Below, piece after piece: positions 1-11,320 of a stretch of 64,000 nucleotides of DNA. The translations under genes and the position numbers were made by a program. This DNA is from Jacaranda mimosifolia (taxonomy: Eukaryota > Streptophyta > Magnoliopsida > Lamiales > Bignoniaceae), in assembly GCA_018894105.1 (NCBI GenBank), contig CM032131.1, positions 19,077,578 to 19,141,577 on the forward strand, in the 5' to 3' direction. Under the pieces are notes generated by a model. It searched no databases. It worked only from the letters and a program-made list of their open reading frames with translations, and had not been told where the DNA came from. How positions within the stretch are numbered: position 1 is the first letter of the stretch; the number at the start of each line of letters is the position of its first letter.

Positions 1-375
1 GTTTGTTATTCTTTTTGTATTCGGAATACTCATGGACATGACAAGCTATTGTATTTTTTAGATCTTAATTATTGTGCCAAATTTTAGATTTTATTGTAAA
101 TCAAATTTCTACTCAATTATGATGTTGGAATTTATAAATATGAAAAATAAAATAATTAAATCAAGTTGGGTTGGGTCAAGTTTATTAGATTATTGGGTGA
201 CCTGACTAAAAATCAAGTCAATCCGAACCTGACATGAAATTTTATAGGTCAGGTTAGAGTTGAGCCTTTTGGGTTTAACATCGGGTTAGGTTGAGTTGGA
301 GTTTGATATTTTTATGTTACACTTTTACCTCAACCCAACCCGAACCCACCTAACCCGCACAAATTGACACCCCTA
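1..375. repeat. hAT-like repeat, right end only
   Basis: The stretch ends at about 375 with a CACCCCTA terminus preceded by strings of AACCCAACCCGAACCC, and it carries complementary GGGTTGGGTT strings near 165-180. A TAGGGGTGTCAA-type end (read on the minus strand) is typical of short non-autonomous hAT elements in plants. The partner end and target duplication were not found; the element may begin before the window. Confidence 0.4.
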
Positions 376-828
376 CTTAAGATGAACGTATATTGGTCTT
401 AACATGACATTCATGGCCTTTCATACGTCATGTGAATGCAACAGAGACTTTTATCATGATATCTTTGTTAGAAGACTAAAATGCAATCCAATTATTATCA
501 GAGATAGAAACCTCAACAGTCACTAAAATCTTTGAACGAACAACAGAGGGACACAGGACTCTGCACGAACAAGAATTCCAAGCATCAAAATAACTGCCCT
601 GACTCTGGTATGGTAGTGAATCTGTCTAAGATATTTTGCTGTAAGATTTGTCCTCGTAAGTTGTAAGCTGTAAGCCTAAATCCTTTCACATGTACCATAA
701 ATATACCGTCCAGATGGAAAGCAGATTAATAATGGACGTACCTACCTCAGTGAATTGCTTAACCATTTTCTGGGAAACACTGAAAATAAAATTTCCCTTG
801 AATCTAAAATAATCATATAGAGAAACCA
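376..828. other. 3' flank of the phosphatase gene
   Basis: No open reading frame or repeat was recognised. The part nearest 828 is probably the 3' untranslated region of the minus-strand gene that ends at 829; no clear AATAAA signal was seen on that strand. Confidence 0.4.
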
Positions 829-3800
829 TCAGGGTTTCTCATCAGCATCATCGCTGGGGGCATCAGGTCCCTGAGGAATTTTTCCTGGATAATCAGTTTT
901 TGAAGAACCTGAAGCAATCATACTGCAAATTGAAAGCAAAACATAAGAATATTAAATACTGCGAGATGAATCCATTGTCCAATAGATTTTCCAGATTTAG
1001 TGGTTTGTGTACCTTCTGTCAACAATGACCATGGATCGAAGTTCACAATTGTTGAATCTGCAAATTGAACTTGCAAATGTCAATTCATTCATCTCTTTGT
1101 GGACAAAAATTCATATTCATCAGCTTCAAATTTTAATGCATTCAATGTGAAAAGGTATGATAACATTAGACTAATCTGAAAATCCATGAGAGGATCAAAC
1201 CACAGAACCCCAAAGATATATGGTTTATTCGAATCAATATGTATTTTTTAGCATTATTTTCCAAACAATTCTTAGAGGATGAAATCCCAGTTTTTGCTTT
1301 ATATGAACCATTTAATTCCCAAACAAATAACTCTTTTCAATAAGAGATCCCATATGCTTATCGCATATAATCAGACAGTAATCACAGGGCACACTGACTA
1401 CTGAATTACTTGGCAAATACAGTTGGAAGATCTTTCTCTGGACCTTAATCAATTTTGAATTATTTTCCAGAAATGCTACTTTAATATAAAGCTTAGAAAT
1501 AATTAAAAACTTACGGTCTGCACATTTCACTCTTCACAGATGGATGACAATCATCTCCAAATGCAGAAAGGGTATGAATTAAGAATCCACTATGAGTAAC
1601 AACTGCAATCTCCGTCTCCTTCCGCGTCCACAACCTGCACCAAATTAGAGAATAAGCATATAGTTATATCTCAATTTTGTTCTTTGAAAACTTAATAAAA
1701 TTAGCGGTGGCAACTTAGTTGAGAAAACAAAAGGTTCACCAATTCAAAAATTTCAGGCCCCTCACGGCAAGTTCTTCATTTGTCTCTCTGACATCAAGTT
1801 TCCAGAGAGTGTCAGCATCACTTTCTATCTGAATAGAAGCACAATATTTAAGAAATAAGTGATAAGACAGATAACAGATGTAATCTTGCTAATCTATCTT
1901 ACAAGAAGAATTTGACAATCAATATTCTTTCTGGTTCTTTATATGAAGAAGAAACTGAAAAAGGATCATTTACTTGCCAGTGAAAAATCAATTGCAGGAA
2001 AAAGCAGCTTATACTCGCTTATGCTCCTTCTTTTATCACACCAATGAACTCCCTGCATTATTTAACATACAGATGGAGATCAATGTTATATTCTTCAAGA
2101 ACTTGAGAACACCTTAGATTTCTTTCACTTGTCTCTCCAATGTTTAGGTGCTAACCAAGTAACTGGACTCCCCAACCATGAATCTATAAAAATGTAAAAT
2201 AACTGCATCAACATTATGCAAGTTAATAGATCTCATTGTTTCTGAAGCTTTTAAAAGATTTCACACATTCACGACCAGTTTTTACACAGTTTCAGTGCAC
2301 TAGAATCTTGAGTAGATTTTTTGGGTACTGGAACAAATTTTATTTGTTTTCTATCTTCAGTGATATGCCAATAAGAAAATTATGGTTATGGAAAATAGAG
2401 AAAGATGAGGAGACACACTAAGATCATAGATTAACTCCTGCATATGGTTGGAGAGGATAAATTTTCTAGCATACATCTTGAGAAGTACGAGTAAAATATT
2501 GATCTATTTCACCTCAGCTTGAAGACAACAATGTCAAAGCATTATTTGGATTCTCACTCAGATTTTAAAAGAAATGGACTGTAATATCCACATGCAGATG
2601 ATATTCTTTAATCTTCTTAAGATATATTGACGAGATTGCTAATATTTGAATCTTTTGCTGGAAAAAAGTTTCTTTTCTCCATGCAAAGAAAAATTGTTTC
2701 CAGAGCAACACGATGGAAAAGTTCACCTAAAGTTTGGAAGCAAGTTCACCTCTAACTATTGAAACAGCAAACAATGCCAAAAATCAAAATAGATAAATAG
2801 ACAAAGAAGATAAAGATCTAATTTTTCTCAACTCATGAAACATAAAGGAACAAAATTGATAATCCTTTTGCCCCAAATTTATAGTTCCTACTTCCTTTTG
2901 GGATGTCCCGACATAAGACTCCATTTCCTAAAATGAACTTTATTTCCCAAAACTGCCCTACCTAAAAAGAGTGATATTACACCACTAATTTGCAGCTACG
3001 GCTTTTAAGAGCAATTTTGTAAAGATGCTTAAAATCTTACCTTTTCAGATCTAATGTAAAATTCCATGTACAGTCACATTATATGCTTGATTTTGAGATG
3101 CAGGAGTAGTATGCAATAATGAGCTAATCATATGAAACATTAAAAGTGACTAAACATATTTAATAGAAAACTATACTGATAACCAACATCAGTAGATAGA
3201 AAAAAATTAGAAAATAAGCCCATGGTATAATTGGCAATCAATGTAGAATTCCATGTAGAGTTACATTATATGCTTGATTTTGAGATGTGGGAGTAGTATG
3301 CAATAATTAACTAATCATATGAAACATTAAAAGTGAATAAACAAATATAATAGACAACTATACTGATGCAAATAACCAACATCAGTAGATAGAAAAAAAA
3401 TTAGAAAATAAGCCCATGGTATAATTGGCAATCCAGTGTTTTCATCTCATACCAAATGTTCTCGACAAAGTTCCATTGCCACAAATGGTGGGGAATTTAA
3501 ACTTGAAATCGCTGGACGACTACTGTTCCCAGCATTTTCTGCCATTAGTGGAGGTACATCAATTCCATCCACATAACCTTCTCCACCAAAAACGCCAACA
3601 GCTGTTTGCATAGTCCTGCAATGCAATTTGCTGTGTTTAATGATACTCCGGGTGTGCAAAACTTTAATTGCCAATAGCAAGGATTGCCAGAATTTGTTTA
3701 TTTTCTACCCAGAGTTCAAGACTAAGATCATAATTCCTATTCTACTGATTTCACACACCCAAAAGCACATCCCCGCCCCCCCCCCCCCCCCCCCCCCCCG

Positions 3801-4963
3801 CACCCTCCAGATGATGTAAGTGCTGATGTATGCAAATCATCTTGCAGTCCTTTTTCCATTGTTGACAGGAAGAATTACCAGATTAGGATATTGGACAGGA
3901 ATTAATTACTTCAAGAACAAGCCAACCTTTTCATGGATACAATTTTGTCTTGTCAAATTTTAATTGTTTGATTGACTTTCTTATATCAAAAACTAGAAAC
4001 AAATTAGACAAGAGACCTTTTAGTATACAGAACAGTAAATAGTCTTTACTGTTTGAACCATGATAATTATGTTTTAGAACCAATTTAAAAAAAATAAAGA
4101 CTGCAACTGAAGTTTCAGACAGTATAAGAGCTTGGAGACAAGTCAGGAGTTCAGTAAACTTACCTTAACAAAGGGGAAACAACGACTAATTCAATTCTCC
4201 TTGAAAGACCAGTTGAATGAACATGCTTGCGCAGATTACCTACCTGTTAAAGTATAAAAAGTCATTCATTTTCCTTTTCTTTTGGTAAAGAAAAATAAAA
4301 GTAGCTTATTGACAAACATCAACAAAGAATTTCCTGGCAAAAGCATAAAATGCTTCGCAGATGGTTGCTTAGCTTAAACCCAATGGTAGTCATTTTCAAT
4401 AACACTGACACACGTTTCTCCTCGGGAAAAAGGAACTAGATATTCTTATTGTTCTCAAGAAGAAAGGTTGTGGTAAGGGTTGGCGTACATCTGCCATTCA
4501 TCAGTCAAAACCTTTGGAACTCTCCGATTGGTCTCAAATTCAAAGAGGCAGAGCTAGAGTGAGGGAATTGGCTAATGCTAAGACTGGTTATAGCAAAAAG
4601 GGAGAGCATTCAAGCTAAATAATTATGATTGGTGATGATAGATCCAAGTCCAAATGCTAGAGGGCACATAAAAAGATGATATGAAATCAATTGTGACCTG
4701 CTGCCAGCCAACAGGGGTAAGCTGTGCATCAAAAAGCTCTGGGGACAAGTATGCACTGTGGTCCTTCTCTCCAGCCACATTGTGGAATCCTTGAGCATGT
4801 CTCACCTACACATCCAAAGTACAATGTGCATCCATATCAGATATCATAATGTTCAAGTCTAAACAATTTTAACCGAGAATGACGAGAGGACGAAGACATC
4901 AACCAAGTGAATAGTTTTGCAACGGTGCAGAGGGTACAAGCCATGGCCTAGTGCACCATCCAT
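829..4963 (-). CDS. Phosphoglycerate mutase-like protein (histidine phosphatase superfamily), 9 coding exons
   Basis: Plant phosphoglycerate mutase-like family, cytosolic by lack of a targeting signal; the substrate of this plant clade is not settled. Coding exons, in order of transcription: 4963-4904, 4805-4698, 4243-4164, 3615-3453, 2052-1978, 1828-1740, 1634-1515, 1057-1013, 922-829. They total 834 nt, giving 277 aa with every phase consistent. The protein starts MDGALGHGLYPLHRCK. The catalytic RHAQG motif is at residues 22-26 (phospho-His23), the partner histidine lies in VVTHSGF (His206), and the end is the family's typical TDYPGKIP followed by an acidic tail. All introns are GT-AG except the one after exon 5, which is GC-AG (donor GCAAGT at 1977). 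A leader exon probably lies near 6997-7290; spliced at ATGG|GTAAAT it would put an in-frame ATG at 7000-6998 and extend the protein by two residues (MDMDGA). Intron 4 holds a tandem duplication and intron 3 a 24-base C run. Confidence 0.93.
3054..3433. repeat. Tandem duplication (2 x ~187 bp) in an intron
   Basis: Two direct copies, about 3054-3239 and 3241-3433, differ by scattered substitutions and small indels. Both end with GCCCATGGTATAATTGGCAA. They lie in intron 4 of the phosphatase gene, the second copy ending about 20 bases from the splice donor at 3452. No role can be read from the sequence. Confidence 0.9.
3776..3799. repeat. 24-base poly-C run
   Basis: An uninterrupted run of 24 C, flanked by CCCCG and GCACCC, in intron 3 of the minus-strand phosphatase gene; the transcript would carry G24. 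Length is likely unstable or imprecisely assembled. Confidence 0.9.
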
Positions 4964-5940
4964 ATCTGCAACAATTACAGAAATAACATAGATCAAAGGA
5001 GAGCAACATAGCATCTTTTGAAAACCCACATGCATTGCACAACCAAGTGTGTATCGAGAGATTTTCTTGTTGTTGTACTCTCTCTGATATGTGAAACTCA
5101 AAGAGTAGATATATGAGATGGAGCCAAGTTCATTAAATTCCAAATTTTGTTGCTAGATAACTTTGCTTTACAATACCACATGGATAAGCACCAAAGCAAA
5201 AAAGAGGTCAAACTAGAATATAATAGTTAGAAGTATTTGACTGAATGGAAACCTACAAATTCTTGAGAAATTGAAGCAGAAGATCTACCTAAAAGAGAGT
5301 ACAAAAGAAAAAAGGGTTCTGCTCATGTATTTAGAGGTGCTTTAGAAATTTCCTTAAACTTAGCAGACAGAAAAATATTTTCTTCTTTGAAGAAACTTAA
5401 AGGAAGACACTTTGTGCAATTATTTTATTCACCATGTTGTGTTTCTTTGGAAAAATTAATATGTAAATTGCATGAAGTTTGGAAGCCTGGGTGACAGTCG
5501 AGGAGTACCTATAGAACCTGTTTCTCACTTGGATGCTATGAAATATTAAAGTTAGAGCCGTTTTGTTATGAACTACTTGGACAAAAATGTCAGCCGCAAA
5601 CTTCAAGGTAAAAATTATATGTCAGTATCGCAGCCAGACATAAGCCACGTTATAAAACTTGTATCAAATGAAGCTACTCTATAATCAAGTGCTTATCACT
5701 CACTGTCTCACTTACATTTCTAAGTTTGTGTCTATGAGGTATTTTAAAATGTAACAAATGTGATAAGCAGCATCAGATGGCAAGGGTAGCAAAAATATCC
5801 AAAAATGGAGCATATTCTCATTCAGCTTGGCTATACTGCTCAAAATCAGGATGTCAGCCTAAGAAATGGCTCTCCTCATGAATAAGATATCCAAAAGGAC
5901 ACTGATGCAAGCAAAGATTATTTAGGTACTATATATACAT

Positions 5941-5962
5941 GTGTGTGTGTGTGTGTGTGTGT
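5941..5962. repeat. (GT)11 microsatellite
   Basis: Eleven perfect GT units in the 5' intron of the phosphatase gene. Confidence 0.95.
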
Positions 5963-6996
5963 CATAAGGATGAAAGTAAGCACACCATGTAATATCAAAT
6001 TTAGGGACTAGTAGATATCAATAGCCAAAAATGAAAAAAAAAAAAACTCCACAGATCAGCCAATCTCCTTGGATTTGACTCCAAAGCATTACAAATCAGG
6101 AGAAATTGAAAGCCAAAACAATGTGATATAAATGAGTGTTCTCTTTCAAGGGCAGTGACACCATTAAAATCCTATTTGACAGAACACCTTTAGAGAGTTT
6201 ATGTAGGCTTAACAAATAATCCTTTAAAGAGGGATATATCCTTACAAACTTGGAGTTAGAGCGTAAAAGAATCAATAAAGTTGAGGAATGCTGTCTTTGC
6301 ACATTATATCCCATCACAATATCAATAACATTGTTAGATGAAGAGAATATTTAGAAGAGGATTTCTGTAGAAATAACTGCCACTCAAAATTGAAGGCTTC
6401 TCCACTTATTGAGAATATAGAATTTCAGCAAACGAAAGGGATCTTCTAGTTGTCCTTGGTCCCTCAACTAAATGCTGAATGCCAAATGGCATATTCCAGG
6501 TTTATACCCTTGTTTACAAACATGGTTCCACGTGATTAATGCTATTGCATACAGCTTCCTCCCAAATATCATGTCCGAAAGACCCATAAACATTATATAG
6601 TATGCTAAGTTTACTTCTTCACATCGATGCATAAGTTTTACGATGAATTCATAATTATCATTTTATCATCAACTCAGTTTGCTATTTGCACTAATCAGAA
6701 GATAAAATTTCATTACCACGTTTCCTTCTCCCCTCCTCTCATCATGAACGCGACACATTTACAATAGAAAAGCACAAATTGATATCAGATTAATAATGCG
6801 GGCAAAATCGAGCATGCTCCATAAAATTAATTAAATAAAAAAAAAACTAGGAAGATTATTCCAAAACTGAAAAATAGAAGAAGAAAAACCAAATCTAGCA
6901 TTTAGACAAAAATACAACCAAACACAGCAGAAAAGAAAACAAAATCAACACAAATAAAGAAAAGCAATAAAGCATTCAATTTAGCCAAGCATTTAC

Positions 6997-7025
6997 CCAT
7001 GCAGAATCGCAAAATGTTAGATAAT

Positions 7026-7058
<33 letters not shown>

Positions 7059-7290
7059 TACCCGAGAGAGATGATGAGGAAAGAATGGAAAATACAAAGG
7101 AGGAGGAACGGTGGAGACGTTGGTGCTTTGTGTTTCTGTTTCTGTTATATGAAGGAAGAATAGAGAAATTGGTTTTGTCAATCTCGGGATTGAAAGAAAG
7201 CGGAAGAATAGAAATAGAGGCAAGTAAAAAAGTAGTATTTGTGGGAGCCATTTGTGACTCTGCTCTCAGAGTCAGACTGCTGTATTCAAT
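6997..7290 (-). other. Probable 5' leader exon and start region of the phosphatase gene
   Basis: On the minus strand this stretch is pyrimidine-rich, contains a (CT)n run, and ends with ATGG followed by GTAAAT, a good splice donor at 6996. Joined to the acceptor before 4965 it reads into the phosphatase frame. The upstream boundary is a guess; no TATA box is evident. A G-box core CACGTG lies at 7359-7364, a plausible promoter element. Confidence 0.55.
7026..7053. repeat. (AG)n microsatellite in 5' leader
   Basis: About 14 AG units; on the transcribed minus strand this is a CT-rich tract inside the probable 5' leader, a common setting in plant genes. Confidence 0.95.
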
Positions 7291-7449
7291 TCAGACGTGA
7301 CTGAGTTTGCTTTCTCTGCCTATCAAAAATAATAATAATCTTTGGCTTGGCCTACCGCCACGTGTTAGTTTTTGAGGTTCCGTTACTCAATAATCATACG
7401 GACAAAATCATTAACGCCATTATGTTTTCTTCAGGTTGAAAAATATTCT

Positions 7450-9100
7450 CGTCTTTTAAAAAAAGGATAAATTACCTAAGCTCATATTTTAATCAAAAAG
7501 TCAAAATTATAAAGAAATTATAAATATCCCTCGACGTTAATGGCAGGCCATTAAAATTGGAAGCGTAATAAATTGACCCTTTTTTACCCCTGATTGAAAG
7601 AATTAAAAATTTTCGCCAAAAATTGAAAACAAAAATAAAATGATAGAAAAGATATTACTTAACAAAATTATCCAAATACAAATTTGACGGTTTACTCTCC
7701 TAGAAAATAAAAAAAAAATCAAAAAAACATGTTTTTTAGAATACTACAAAAAACTATCTTGAGGTCATAAGTAAAGTGTACATGCCGTTTTATGCGAGTT
7801 TTTATAATATTTTTTATATATGAAATGATATCATACCCTTATTTATATCAATTATTGAATTTTTTTTGTTTAAATAAACGGTTCAAATGAATAATACTTA
7901 ATATTTACATCTAATATATAAAAAATATTTATATATTTATATACATATATACACAACATATCATATGTATATAAATATAGTATAATATATTTATCAATAT
8001 TATATAAAATATATTAAAAATACAATATAGTATTATATATATTATATTATATATATATATCACACACATATATTCACATTTGGCTACCAATGCAGCCATC
8101 CAAACTGGCCACATCCTTTCAGCGACAGCCAGCGGTCGTGTGTATTAGTATAAAAAAAATAATTTTTAATATATTTATATATACACATTATATACATATA
8201 TATAATATTATCATATATATCCATTAACCAACATCCCAATTCACCCTAAATTTTTGTGGCTGTCCATGGTGATCATGGCCAATTGTTGGTGGCCGGATGC
8301 TATTATTGTGTATCGATATTACAATTTTTTTTATATATTTATATATTTACGCCTTATACAATATATATTATCTTATATATACGTACATATCGATCAGCCT
8401 CCCCAACAAGGCTGTCGGCGCCATAAAAAGAAATAAAAATAAAAATAAAAAATAGAAGAACAGGCCTTGGCAGCCATTGCCAGACTTAGATCTGGCCACT
8501 TTTCAAGCCGCAATGGTTGGGGCTGCTAGTTGGGGTATTTGGGTAGGATGGAGGGGGAAGGGTGGGGTTATATTTGATATATATGTATATAAATATGTTA
8601 CATATTTTATAAATATGAAATTATTTAGTTTTGATTAAACAAAAGAAATATATATATATATGTGTGTGTGTATAAATATGTTATAAATAATTTTATATAC
8701 ATATATGTATATATATATATAATATTTTATATGTATATAATTTTATATATATGTAAATATATATAATTTTATAAATATTAAATAGTATTTAATTTATATA
8801 AATATGTTATATATTTTATAAATATGAAGTTATTTAGTTTAGATTAAACAAAAGAAAAAAATTTATACATGTATATAGATATGCTATAATAATTTTATAT
8901 ACATACATGTATAATTTTTTATATGTATATATTTTATATATATGTATATCTATAGTTTTATAAATATTAAATAGTATTTAATAATAAAAGAAAAAGGGAA
9001 ATATAAAGATATAAAATAATTATATATATATATATATGAGGGTATATTCATCTATGCAATATAAAAATTTAACTCAAATACATGAAAGGGGCAGCGAGCC
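7450..9100. repeat. AT-rich stretch with GC-rich islands, likely decayed MITE
   Basis: Long TA/ATATAT runs surround short GC-rich islands near 8080-8140, 8255-8300, 8395-8420 and 8460-8560, with motifs such as CTGGCCAC and TTGGCAGCC and a closing GTGGGGTTATA. The layout resembles the cores of the two Mutator-type MITEs at 20190 and 22968, but no terminal inverted repeat or target duplication was found here. Confidence 0.35.
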
Positions 9101-9869
9101 ACAATTTAAAAACATAAGGGAATGTTTCAATTTTTATTTTATTTTATTTATCACAAGAAGATAAACCATTTATTTTACATTTTATAGGGTAAAAAGATTT
9201 CAACCCCACTGAAATCTCATAAGAGGAAAGAACTCTCTTAACTTCATGTAGAATTTTCCACTATCTCCAAACCCGTACTCTCTCCATTAGGCAAAGTCCA
9301 TTTTCCAAACATTAAGAAGGTCGTCACAGTATCTTTTTTGAGTGATCTGGTGCATGTTTTGCGTGGGAGTTTAAAAAAATTAGAGTTTTCAAGTTTTAAT
9401 AAAGTATCATTTTACTTCCAAAATGTGCTTTTCTGGTTAGTTATTGTTATTAGTTAACTTAACTTTTTGTTAATCCATAAAAAATGCGAAGCTTTTTCTG
9501 ATCCTCATCCTAATGTACGTATGTCTTTTTTTGTGAATTTTCTTTATTTCATTGAAAATAAACCCCGATTCTATAATTTCATACATTTTGAACCTGAGCA
9601 TGTTAACTAATTCAAGTTGTTTCATGAATAATATAGTAAAAGTTCTATTATTTGACATTTTGTTATCTCTGTCAGAATGTTAGATTATAAACCAAGGCAA
9701 AATGACTAACACCGGAGGGTGCCATAGGTGGCGCATTCAAGCAGCATCATAGGCAATTCCTAGTTTGTATTTTGAAAACAATTAAATCTTCCAACTCACC
9801 TTTATCTTTGTCTCGCTTCTCGTTGTCTCATGGTCCTTTGGTTTAGTTTGTCCCGTAACAGGGTTATTA
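9100..9869. other. Unassigned AT-rich sequence
   Basis: No gene or repeat boundary recognised. On the minus strand this is where the reverse transcriptase of the adjoining Gypsy fragment would be expected, and no such coding sequence is visible. Confidence 0.4.
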
Positions 9870-11320
9870 ATGTTCTTTAGAGTGTTGCTATAGCACTCTC
9901 AGCTGCTCTTAGGTTACCAACAACTTCTCCAATCCCATTCAGCATAAGAAATTTCTACTTCATTTGGTATATTGAAATTGCTGCTAGGAATAGGTTCGAG
10001 GTAGGTCTTCCCAATATCGCATTATATGCTGACGACGTCTTGACTATCAAGAACATCACCATTTTTGTGGCTCTGTTCAAGTGAGTACCTAGGGATAGAA
10101 GTAGTGGTATTTCTCCCAGAGTTTCCATCATGTAAACTGTAAAACCTACCAGGGGATGTTAATTTTTGCAATTGTGCGTTACAAACTCCTAGATGGAGGA
10201 ATGTGTCATGGAACAAGATATCCGCCGAATTGCCATTGTTAACAAGTATCTTTTTCACCCAAAAGTTGACGAGAGACGTGGAGGCTACTAATGCATCGTT
10301 GTGGCCTCCTTGTCCGAGTTCCATATCTTCCTTTCCAAAGGTGATACGGGGTGCAGGTGGACGTATTTCGAATATCCCCAAGTTAGGATTTATGTATGAG
10401 CTTGTGCTTGTCTTTGCCACCCGTACTAGTACTTTATGGTGCTAGCAGAGTCTTGGCCAATAGGTCCTCTCGAGATGACCACGATAACTTTTGTAGTGGG
10501 AAGGTCATGGTGGTGTTGGTGCTCCTTAGCATTTGGGCAGTCATCCGGTCACTATTGGTGATCTTCGCTTCCTTCTGTGGGTGGGTCTTTCTTAGGTTAG
10601 ACAGTCTTTATGCCACATACTCCTTGGGGTATCCTCTCTGAATTAATTTTTTGATTTCGTCCCTTAGGTACTCGTACTCATCTATGGTATGCTTGCTATT
10701 ATAGTAGAAGCGACACCATTTATCCAACTTTAGTTTCTTAGGATCTTCTGTTGTTTTTTGCAGAGGTCATTAAATGAGATTGCATTGCAACACTATTGTC
10801 AGGATTTCTGCTCTAGGCATAGTAAGTCTGTGCATGTGGTGAGCGTACGAGGCGAACTGTGGCTACTATCTCTTTACTTCTTATTGTTGTTACTCCCTTC
10901 ATCACGTGCCTTATGCTTGTAGACTTCTTGGGTAGTTATAGCTTCCTCTATCCAGATATACTTTTTACCATGCATCAGAGTTCTTCTAGAGTAGCAAGAG
11001 TTTTCCCGATAATTAACTTTTAGAACTTCAGATGCTTCAAATTATGTTGGTTGATGCTTGACAGATGCTCTTGGCTTATGTGAGGGATCTCATGAAAGGA
11101 TTGGATGAATTAATTGAGATAGCTCCTCAAGGACTCCCCATTCTTTTGCTTAATGGTAAATAAATAAAGTGGCATTTTACGAAACCTGCAGCTGATGAAG
11201 AAATTATTGAAGAAACACAGTGCCAACACCTCCCATCTAGTGATGGATCCTATAGACATTTAATTGAGCTATATAATAGCACGTTTGGTAAGGGTGGTGT
11301 GGAAAAACTTGTAGTATGCA
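9870..11320 (-). pseudogene. Ty3/Gypsy retrotransposon gag-protease fragment, broken
   Basis: Read on the minus strand, several frames show pieces of a Gypsy polyprotein in the right order. Gag-like sequence (KNGESLRSYL) lies near 11120-11160. A zinc-knuckle-region stretch (KWCRFYYN, then RDEIKKLIQRGYPKEYV) lies near 10625-10730. A protease region at 10022-10420 includes ITFGKEDMEL and VNNGNSADIL, and YNAILGRP with NGIGEV follows near 9900-10020. The protease active site, normally D-x-G, reads N-N-G, so the catalytic aspartate is lost. Stops and frameshifts separate the pieces. Reverse transcriptase, RNase H and integrase are absent. Confidence 0.8.

Noticed and set aside
1977..1980. Sequencing error explanation for the GC splice donor
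   Set aside because: Kept only as an alternative: the surrounding GCAAGT matches the well-known GC donor consensus exactly, so a real GC-AG intron is more likely.
6976..7251. 91-codon minus-strand frame starting MAPTNTTFLL over the CT repeat
   Set aside because: It fits a 5' untranslated leader better; its frame does not read into the phosphatase when spliced at the ATGG donor, and related proteins begin at the next exon.
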